The notes under the pieces were generated by a model. The model made no database searches. It saw only the letters and a program-made list of their open reading frames with translations, and was not told the DNA's origin. Position numbers and translations under genes: made by a program. Source: an uncultured Ruminococcus sp. (GTDB lineage Bacteria > Bacillota > Clostridia > Oscillospirales > Ruminococcaceae). Taken from it: 6,597 bases of DNA. The DNA lies in the NCBI GenBank assembly GCA_945835085.1, contig CAMAIG010000089.1, positions 1-6,597 on the forward strand. Reading direction: 5' to 3'. Below are positions 1-5,399 of this stretch, one piece after another (within the stretch, counting starts at the first letter, position 1; each line of letters opens with the position of its first letter).

Positions 1-13
1 ATTTAACATATTA

Positions 14-44
14 TTCACAATATTCTGTGAAAATATGATATAAT
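14..44 (+). promoter_or_regulatory. Promoter of the BtuF-like gene, with a dyad overlapping the -35 region
   Basis: Positions 39-44 read TATAAT, preceded by TG at 36-37, giving a perfect extended -10 element (TGaTATAAT). The -35 region is weak: TTCACA at 14-19 has a 19-nt spacer, longer than usual, which fits dependence on the extended -10. Transcription would begin near position 50 and leave a leader of about 40 nt before the GTG start. TTCACA (14-19) and TGTGAA (26-31) form a perfect inverted repeat with a 6-nt spacer immediately upstream of the -10 box, a reasonable place for a repressor or activator. The regulator is unknown. Confidence 0.6.
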
Positions 45-88
45 TTTAGATAACAGAAGTATGTGTATCGTTAAGAAGGTTTTATAAA

Positions 89-1084
89 GTGAAAAGAATT
101 ATTATTTTGATGCTGACGGCGCTGATGCTGTTTTGCGGCTGCACGGAGATACCCGAAGCCGAGGAGGCTGTCGCAACAACGGCAACGGAGCCTGAACCTC
201 AGCCATATCCCGTAACGGCAGAGGGACTTGTATTTAACAGCTCACCCTCCTCGGTAGGCTCTCTATCCCCGGCGGTAACGGAGATAATATTTGAGCTGGG
301 CTTTGGTGACAGGCTTGTCTGCCGAAGCAGCTACTGTGATTATCCCGAGGAAGCTCTCGCTATTCCGGAAGCGGGGTCCGGAGCAAATCCCGATTTTGAC
401 CGCATAACAGATCTTCACCCGGAGCTGCTCATTACGCAAAGCCCCATCGCAAACAAGGATCTTAACCGTCTGCATGAGGCGGGGATAACCGTAATGCAGC
501 TGCCCGTGGCAGACAGCCTTGACAGCCTTTATAATATGTATATCACTCTTTCGGAGATATTTTCGGGGAGCATAGAGGGCAGTGACCTGGCAGAAAATGC
601 GGTGTCGGGGCTGAAAGCGGCGATGGCAAGCGCAAAAGGCTCCTGTGAAAGTGTACTGTTTATAATGAACATCACCTCTGAGGGCATATCCGCAGCAACG
701 GGGGACACCTTTGCAGGGGATTATGTTTCTCATTTCGGAAGGAATTCGGCTTCATCGGGCAGGAGCTTTTTTATAACCTCGGAGGAGCTTATTGAATGGG
801 ACCCTCAGGTCATCTTCCTTGCTCACCCACTGACTGCCGATGATATCGACACTGAAATAGCCGAGGAGCTTTCCGCCTTTGAAAACGAATATGTTTATGT
901 TATTGACGGCTCGCTCCTTGAACGTCCCACAACAAGGCTTGAGAGCATAACCCGTTCCATTGCGGAAACTGTCCGTGAGGCAACGGGAGGAACGTCATTT
1001 GAAGGGGGATTTGCGGTAATTCCCGAGGAAACTGAGAACGTATCAACCGTTGACGAGGATAACGACAGTGAAAATGTTAACTAA
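89..1084 (+). CDS. BtuF-like ABC transporter substrate-binding lipoprotein (cobalamin/iron-chelate type)
   Basis: This 331-residue protein is a class III periplasmic-binding-type protein (PF01497-like). Such proteins capture a metal chelate such as cobalamin, heme or a siderophore outside the membrane and pass it to a BtuCD/FhuBG-type ABC importer. Residues 1-18 are a lipoprotein signal: positive MKR, a hydrophobic core, then FCGC with Cys18 the likely lipidated residue (Cys16 makes the lipobox atypical). A Glu/Thr/Pro-rich linker covers about 20-42. Residues 57-86 carry the family signature SLSPAVTEIIFELG followed by RSSYCDYP, which is closest to BtuF-like cobalamin binders. ITDLHPELLIT (106-116) and SEELIEWDPQVIF (231-243) are the usual paired motifs of the two lobes. 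The last 20 or so residues are acidic and probably disordered. The start is GTG, chosen because AAGAAGG at 74-79 lies at proper spacing and the signal peptide begins there. It has its own promoter and terminator, so it is probably monocistronic. No permease or ATPase is visible, and the exact ligand cannot be read from sequence. Confidence 0.85.
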   Translation: MKRIIILMLTALMLFCGCTEIPEAEEAVATTATEPEPQPYPVTAEGLVFNSSPSSVGSLSPAVTEIIFELGFGDRLVCRSSYCDYPEEALAIPEAGSGANPDFDRITDLHPELLITQSPIANKDLNRLHEAGITVMQLPVADSLDSLYNMYITLSEIFSGSIEGSDLAENAVSGLKAAMASAKGSCESVLFIMNITSEGISAATGDTFAGDYVSHFGRNSASSGRSFFITSEELIEWDPQVIFLAHPLTADDIDTEIAEELSAFENEYVYVIDGSLLERPTTRLESITRSIAETVREATGGTSFEGGFAVIPEETENVSTVDEDNDSENVN

Positions 1085-1131
1085 ATGTTAATTCGTATTA
1101 TCGGCAAAAAATACAAATAATAATGGTAATG

Positions 1132-1177
1132 CTCCTCGAAGAATTGTGACAAATTTTTCTTCGGGGAGTTTTAGTTT
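1132..1177 (+). terminator. Rho-independent terminator of the BtuF-like gene
   Basis: CTCCTCGAAGAA (1132-1143) pairs with TTCTTCGGGGAG (1157-1168) in a 12-bp stem with one G-U wobble and a 13-nt loop, followed by TTTTAGTTT. It lies 47 nt after the stop codon. There is no T tract on the opposite strand, so it should act only on plus-strand transcripts. Confidence 0.85.
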
Positions 1178-1196
1178 GCCTATGGGAACAGTATGC

Positions 1197-1215
1197 TTTG
1201 TCAGACTCTGACAAA
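1197..1215. promoter_or_regulatory. Perfect 19-bp palindrome, candidate operator
   Basis: TTTGTCAGA (1197-1205) and TCTGACAAA (1207-1215) are exact inverted copies around a single central C. It sits between the terminator of the upstream gene and the leader of the ECF S-component gene, and no T tract follows on either strand, so it does not look like a terminator. The TTGTC/GACAA half-sites with a short centre resemble sites of dimeric winged-helix repressors such as GntR-family members. That assignment is only a guess. It could also form an RNA hairpin (8-bp stem, 3-nt loop) if transcription starts upstream. Confidence 0.5.
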
Positions 1216-1243
1216 ATATTGCGGTTTTCGGAGGATAAAATAT

Positions 1244-1405
1244 ATGTATCTGCACAAACAGGGGCAAATATGTACGATTTGTGCGGGATTTGCATTTATA
1301 TCATCAAGACAGTATCATAATATCATAAACTTATTTCCAAAACGGAAATTTATTGGGGAGGCAATTTCATGTCAAATGCAAAAAACAAAAAACTTTACTC
1401 TATAA
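1244..1405 (+). CDS. Possible small leader ORF (53 codons) overlapping the ECF gene start
   Basis: An ATG at 1244 is preceded by GGAGG at 1230-1234 with a 9-nt gap, a strong ribosome-binding arrangement. The reading frame runs to a TAA at 1403-1405, so it overlaps the first 37 bases of the ECF S-component gene in another frame. The predicted peptide begins MYLHKQGQICTIC, is basic and contains three cysteines. It resembles no family I know, has no clear signal peptide or membrane helix, and the stop falls inside the next gene, which would allow translational coupling. It may equally be a chance frame behind a purine-rich stretch. Confidence 0.22.
   Translation: MYLHKQGQICTICAGFAFISSRQYHNIINLFPKRKFIGEAISCQMQKTKNFTL
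1249..1361 (+). promoter_or_regulatory. Structured leader of the ECF S-component gene, unassigned
   Basis: Several stems can form here. 1249-1258 pairs with 1278-1287 (ten pairs, two of them wobbles; core GCACAAA/TTTGTGC). GCAAAT (1264-1269) pairs with ATTTGC (1288-1293) and would cross or compete with the first stem. ATTTCC (1333-1338) pairs with GGAAAT (1344-1349) just upstream of the ribosome-binding site GGGGAGG (1355-1361). TTTCC (1334-1338) could instead pair with GGGGA (1355-1359) and mask that site. A tandem repeat TATCATAA occurs at 1313-1328. Genes for ECF S components often carry riboswitches, but I recognise no TPP, FMN, cobalamin, preQ1 or THF consensus. No convincing promoter was identified, although CATAAT at 1316-1321 is a -10 candidate that would exclude the first stems from the transcript. 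Confidence 0.3.
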
Positions 1406-2169
1406 TAGTAGTGGGACTTATGGCAGCGCTTGTTTATGTGGGAAATTATTTCCAGATAAAGATTCCCAACGGCGCTCTTGTAACAAGAATACATCTGGGA
1501 AATTCCATGTGTCTGCTTGCGGGACTTCTTTTCGGAAGACTGAAGGGAGGACTTTCCTCGGGTATCGGAGCAGCGCTTTTCGATCTTTTTGATCCTGTAT
1601 ATATAGTATCCGCACCCTATACATTCTTCTCGAAATTTGCAATGGGCTTTACAGCAGGACATATCAGAAAGCACAGCAAGAACGAGAAATCGGCTGTTAT
1701 TGCAGCAGCGATAGTCGGCCAGCTCGTATATATCGTGCTTTATCTTCTCAAGACCTTCCTTGGTCAGATAATGCTTGGGGAGCCTGCTTCCGTAGCGCTT
1801 GAAATGACGGGAGTAAACGCAATAACCTCTTCCATAAACGGTGTACTTGCCTGTGTGATAGCAGTCCCTCTTTATTTTGCACTTTCCGCAGCCTTAAAGA
1901 AAACAGGCATCGGCGAGCTTATCACCGAAAAGGAGGAGAAGAAGGGCTGGCTCAATCCTCTTACCGCACTTCTCACAGCATTTGCAGTGGTTGTAACAGC
2001 GATCTATTCCATTGACCTTGCAAACACAAAGAAGGCTGAAAAGAAGCAGGCAGAAAAGGAGCAGGCATATATTCAGCAGATCGACGATCTGAAATATCAG
2101 CTTGAATATCTTTACGAGCAGATGGGCGTGGATATCCCCGAGATACCCAGCGAAGAAGCTGCCGAATAA
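1369..2169 (+). CDS. ECF transporter S component with extra C-terminal membrane helix and coiled coil
   Basis: This 266-residue membrane protein resembles the substrate-capture (S) subunit of energy-coupling-factor vitamin transporters (PF07155/PF12822-like). S subunits bind a vitamin or precursor and dock onto a shared EcfA-A'-T module to import it. The hallmark is residues 34-75: a short polar stretch, then IHLGNSMCLLAGLLFGR, then GGLSSGIGAALFDLF, matching the conserved helix 2-3 region of the family. Hydrophobic segments lie near 10-28, 42-57, 60-78, 84-97, 108-130 and 150-175, giving the expected six helices. A seventh hydrophobic stretch (about 195-215) and a charged, Lys/Glu/Gln-rich coiled-coil-like segment (219-252) extend beyond the normal core. 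The ATG is supported by GGGGAGG at 1355-1361, 7 nt upstream. No EcfA or EcfT gene is nearby, which fits a solitary S unit using a shared module encoded elsewhere. The substrate cannot be assigned from sequence. Confidence 0.8.
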   Translation: MSNAKNKKLYSIIVVGLMAALVYVGNYFQIKIPNGALVTRIHLGNSMCLLAGLLFGRLKGGLSSGIGAALFDLFDPVYIVSAPYTFFSKFAMGFTAGHIRKHSKNEKSAVIAAAIVGQLVYIVLYLLKTFLGQIMLGEPASVALEMTGVNAITSSINGVLACVIAVPLYFALSAALKKTGIGELITEKEEKKGWLNPLTALLTAFAVVVTAIYSIDLANTKKAEKKQAEKEQAYIQQIDDLKYQLEYLYEQMGVDIPEIPSEEAAE

Positions 2170-2171
2170 CC

Positions 2172-2221
2172 GAAAAAAAGACCTGCTGTGATGCATAATC
2201 ACAGCAGGCATTTTTGTTTTT
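2172..2221. terminator. Bidirectional rho-independent terminator between convergent genes
   Basis: CCTGCTGTGAT (2182-2192) and ATCACAGCAGG (2198-2208) form a perfect 11-bp stem with a 5-nt loop. On the plus strand it is followed by TTTTTGTTTTT (2211-2221), and on the minus strand by CTTTTTTTCG (2180-2171), so it can end both transcripts. The right-hand T tract runs into the stop codon of the minus-strand amidase gene. Confidence 0.93.
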
Positions 2222-5200
2222 ATTCGAAATATTCTCCGTAAGGGTCATAGAAATTGTCATCGGTAGTAGTAACGTCCTCGGAGGTCATGTAATCATCGGT
2301 GGGAGTGCTGTAATCCTGATTTGAGGAGTCGTTGGTATAATCCGCACTGCCCTCACCGAAGCAGGAATAATTTGTGCGGGCAAGATAATCGGCAGCACCC
2401 TGAACGATTGCGTTTGCTATGCCGCTCTGATGCTCGGAGTTTGCAAGCGCCATTGCCTCGGTGTAGTTGGTGACAAATCCGCATTCAATGAGAATGGAGG
2501 GGAAATCCTGCTGCTGGGTAACAAAGAAGTAGTTGTATTTAGCTCCTCTGTCCATGCCGCCCTCGCCATGGACCTCGCTTCCCAGATAAGCGCCTATCCT
2601 TGAAGAAACGCATTTTGCCAGGGGCTGGGAAAAGGGCGTGAAATAATATGCTTCCGAGCCTCTTGCGCTTTCGCCTGCGGAATTACAGTGTATCGACATG
2701 AAAATATCGGGTCTGTACTGCCTTGAGATCGAGGCTCTCTGGGAGGTCACATATGTTTCGCTTTCGGTTTTGAGGCGTATGACATTTGCACCCTTAGCTT
2801 CAAGCTTCTGAGCCACAAGCTTTGCAATGGCAAGATTTGCCTCCTGTTCCTTGATGTGTCCCACAGCGCCGGGGTCAAAGGCAGAGGCACCCGTATAACC
2901 GTGACCCGGGTCAATAACAATGGTAGCACCTTCAAGAGTGCTTCTGCAGCCGTTAAATCTGAAAACGAGATTGCCTTCATCATCATAGGAGGAGGTCACT
3001 CCGCCGAATACTCCCGACTGCCTGAGTGTGAGAGTGAGCCTTGTTTTGGTAAGCTCGCCCACATCGTAGCTGTCCCATGTTCCCGTTGTGAACACTGCAC
3101 TGTCGGGGAAGGTTATGCTTCCTGCGGAAATGGAAGTGACATAATCGAAGGTTATCACAACGGAGGAGGCGTTAAAGCCCGATACATAATAATTTCCGTT
3201 GTCGCCGCTGTTGTAGTCAACTCCTCTGAAGGACATTGAAAATGGTATCCTTGTCTTTGTCCTGAGCTTAATAACGGTGTCGGTGCCGTCCTTGCCCGCA
3301 CTTGCGATGCTGATGGGATTTGAGCCCAGGGGCTTGTTATCGAGAATATTAACATCGCTTGTCTTTATTCGCTTGCCGGAGTTTGTAAGGTAATAATCCG
3401 TACCCGAGTATGTAACGGTCTTTACATGATAGTCAAGAGTGCCCGCAGGGAGCCTTGCCATATCGGGAGTGGGATCGGTGCTTGTGGTCTTGTAGTCATA
3501 GACCATGGTATTGTCGCTTTTAATTTCAAGGAGATTGCCGCTGTAATCGTTAAGTATCTCCGCAAGAGCGTTAACGATTATACGGCAGCCTGTGCGGCTC
3601 TCGTTAAAATCTCCCGTTTTGGTGTGATATGTGCCGTAAAATGTTACAGTGCCAAGATCAATATCCTGTCCCTTTTTGCCTTCGGGAGCAATGTATGTAC
3701 CGATATATTTGGTGTAGTTGGAGTTAGGGTCGATCTCGTCGGTCTGGCTCTCAACAGGCTTTAGCTCAATGCTCTTGCCGTTAATTTCTGCAGTAACGTC
3801 GGAACCTTTGTAGGCAATGGCGCTGAGCGTAACTGCCGACTGTTCTTCTATCCTCATTTCGCCTCCCGAAGGCTCAACGCTTTTGAGGACATTTACGGTC
3901 CTTGTTATCTTGTATGTAATGGTCTTGCCCTTATTTTTAAAGGTAAAGGTGTTGACGCCCACGTCAAGGTCCATGTTGAAATAGAAGCGTCCCGCTTCGT
4001 TAAGCTCAATAGGCTCACCCTGGAAATAGATGGTAAAGTTCGGGTCAAAGGAGCCTGCAAAGATAACGGTAGGCTCTTCGGTCTTGAAAACAGTTGAAGT
4101 AGGCAGGGTCATTTCAAGCTCATTGTTAAGACCATCTCTGTCTATCTGGTCGTTAAAATGCTTCATCAGCACCGATGTGGATTCGTCAGCATTGGCATTT
4201 AGAGCAGAAAGGGAATTGAAGGCGCTTCCCATGCATGAACCGAATTCATCTGCCTTAATGACTTGCTTTACAAGCTCGTCGGGGGACTGCCAGCCCACAG
4301 CATCGGTGCATATTTTCTCGTTGATATGGTCAATGAGCATAGGAATGCCATTTTTCTCCGCAGCCGAATTCCACCAGCCGATAATGCTTTCAAAGGGCAT
4401 AGAGGTGCTTTCAAGGGAACCGTCGGCCTTTACCACGATGAAATCCGCATAGCCGCTGTCAATGTATCTTAATGTATCGGCATAGCCGTCTGTAAGAGCT
4501 TCAAAGCTTACGGAGGTATCGCTGCCCTTTTCCTCGGTGGTGTAGTTTGCCCACACATCATTTATGGAAATGCCCACAGGAACGCTGTTGGAGGTACGCC
4601 TTACAGCGTCGGCAACAAGGCTGAACACATAAGCGCCGTTGTCAAGCAGCCAGTTGTCATAGCCAATCCCCGCACCGTTGAGCATATAATTAGCAAAGCT
4701 CTCGGGATTTTTTGAAGAATAGTATCCGTCGATGATTATCCCATCAACGGGATATTTCACGGTAAACTCATGAGCCGTGAGAGCAAGGCGGTCTATCCTG
4801 TCCTTTGCGTTGTCCTCGTTTATTCCCGAAAGGACGTTGTTGATGTCAAAGGTAACATAGACATACATACCATGCTCGGCGGCAGCCTCTGCACAAAGCT
4901 CGGCAGGGGAACGCACGGCAGTTTTATTCACATCCGTGCTGAAATAAGCTTCTCCGCCGCAGCTTGTGTTAATAATAACCGTGTTAAGGCATTTCTCGTC
5001 AGCGCTGTCAAGGGCATTATGAATGCTTTCCTTTATTTCCTCCTCCGAAAGAAGCTCGCCCTCGTCGTTATAAACGTAGAAATCCTCTTCGGGAGTGATA
5101 TAAACGCCTCGTATCTCCTCGGGAAAGGAGAACATAGGAGTGTATTCCGGGGGAGTGAAAGGTTCAAGCTCCTCGTCACGCTGCACCTCGGGGATTATCT

Positions 5201-5333
5201 CCTCATATACAGCGTCCTCGGCGTATGCTCTTATGCCGAATTGTGCGGCAATGAGAAAATCTCCGCTTATAGGTACCGACATCAGACCCGCAGCAAACAG
5301 AGCAGCAAGCCTGCTTATCATTTTTTTCTTCAT
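2220..5333 (-). CDS. Secreted GHL10-like / Amidase_3 fusion: N-acetylmuramoyl-L-alanine amidase
   Basis: About 1037 residues. Residues 1-38 are a signal peptide (MKKK, hydrophobic core, AYA cleavage site), so it acts in the wall. Residues about 74-390 are a divergent glycosyl-hydrolase-like GHL10 domain (RGVYITP near 75; LNTVIINT near 117; DGIIIDGYY at 197-205). Beta-rich modules follow: Ig-like about 412-484, another about 485-592, an SH3-like segment about 593-667 and an AMIN-like region about 670-797. Residues 803-985 are a zinc-dependent Amidase_3 domain, which cleaves the bond between N-acetylmuramic acid and L-Ala. Its predicted zinc ligands are His811 (DPGHG), Glu829 (KEQEANLAIA) and His882 (SIHCNS), and the catalytic Glu is Glu950 (ILIECGF). 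All expected residues are present, so it should be active. The last 50 residues are an acidic Tyr/Ser/Thr tail. I chose the ATG at 5333 because AGAAAG (5343-5348) sits 9 nt upstream. An in-frame ATG at 5342 directly abuts that site and is less likely. It lies downstream of the GHL10 gene on the same strand, probably in one operon. The amidase call is secure; activity of the GHL10 part is not. Confidence 0.9.
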   Translation of the reverse strand: MKKKMISRLAALFAAGLMSVPISGDFLIAAQFGIRAYAEDAVYEEIIPEVQRDEELEPFTPPEYTPMFSFPEEIRGVYITPEEDFYVYNDEGELLSEEEIKESIHNALDSADEKCLNTVIINTSCGGEAYFSTDVNKTAVRSPAELCAEAAAEHGMYVYVTFDINNVLSGINEDNAKDRIDRLALTAHEFTVKYPVDGIIIDGYYSSKNPESFANYMLNGAGIGYDNWLLDNGAYVFSLVADAVRRTSNSVPVGISINDVWANYTTEEKGSDTSVSFEALTDGYADTLRYIDSGYADFIVVKADGSLESTSMPFESIIGWWNSAAEKNGIPMLIDHINEKICTDAVGWQSPDELVKQVIKADEFGSCMGSAFNSLSALNANADESTSVLMKHFNDQIDRDGLNNELEMTLPTSTVFKTEEPTVIFAGSFDPNFTIYFQGEPIELNEAGRFYFNMDLDVGVNTFTFKNKGKTITYKITRTVNVLKSVEPSGGEMRIEEQSAVTLSAIAYKGSDVTAEINGKSIELKPVESQTDEIDPNSNYTKYIGTYIAPEGKKGQDIDLGTVTFYGTYHTKTGDFNESRTGCRIIVNALAEILNDYSGNLLEIKSDNTMVYDYKTTSTDPTPDMARLPAGTLDYHVKTVTYSGTDYYLTNSGKRIKTSDVNILDNKPLGSNPISIASAGKDGTDTVIKLRTKTRIPFSMSFRGVDYNSGDNGNYYVSGFNASSVVITFDYVTSISAGSITFPDSAVFTTGTWDSYDVGELTKTRLTLTLRQSGVFGGVTSSYDDEGNLVFRFNGCRSTLEGATIVIDPGHGYTGASAFDPGAVGHIKEQEANLAIAKLVAQKLEAKGANVIRLKTESETYVTSQRASISRQYRPDIFMSIHCNSAGESARGSEAYYFTPFSQPLAKCVSSRIGAYLGSEVHGEGGMDRGAKYNYFFVTQQQDFPSILIECGFVTNYTEAMALANSEHQSGIANAIVQGAADYLARTNYSCFGEGSADYTNDSSNQDYSTPTDDYMTSEDVTTTDDNFYDPYGEYFE

Positions 5334-5342
5334 TTTTATCAT

Positions 5343-5348
5343 CTTTCT
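5343..5348 (-). promoter_or_regulatory. Ribosome-binding site that decides the start of the amidase fusion
   Basis: On the minus strand AGAAAG ends one base before the upstream ATG (5342) and lies 9 nt before the ATG at 5333. Only the second spacing is workable for initiation. The site lacks the GGAGG core, so translation may be modest or partly coupled to the upstream gene. Confidence 0.45.
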
Positions 5349-5371
5349 TTTTTAAAACCTCGGTTTATGGG

Positions 5372-5398
5372 AATAGCAGATAAATGCTTACTGCTATT
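5372..5398 (-). other. Intercistronic hairpin between the GHL10 gene and the amidase fusion
   Basis: AATAGCAG and CTGCTATT form a perfect 8-bp stem with an 11-nt loop, starting 1 nt after the stop codon of the upstream GHL10 gene. No T tract follows directly (the next run is TTTT about 15 nt on), so it is not a classic terminator. It may stabilise the upstream message, mark a processing site, or attenuate transcription into the amidase gene. Confidence 0.5.
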
Positions 5399-5399
5399 A

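Noticed and set aside
263..733. A 156-codon minus-strand frame within the BtuF-like gene
   Set aside because: It lies wholly opposite a well-supported gene, has no ribosome-binding site that I could see, and its Cys/Arg/Tyr-rich translation looks like an antisense shadow.
1098..1295. A 65-codon minus-strand frame in the intergenic region
   Set aside because: It overlaps the terminator and palindrome of the plus strand, and its translation is Cys/Ile/Arg-rich with no recognisable feature.
1313..1328. Tandem TATCATAA repeat in the ECF leader
   Set aside because: Two copies of an 8-base AT-rich unit are easily explained by chance. It is noted in the leader entry but not claimed as a separate element.
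1085..1368. Known riboswitch (TPP, FMN, cobalamin, preQ1, THF) upstream of the ECF gene
   Set aside because: I looked for the conserved cores of these classes and found none. Only unassigned stems are visible, so no class is named.
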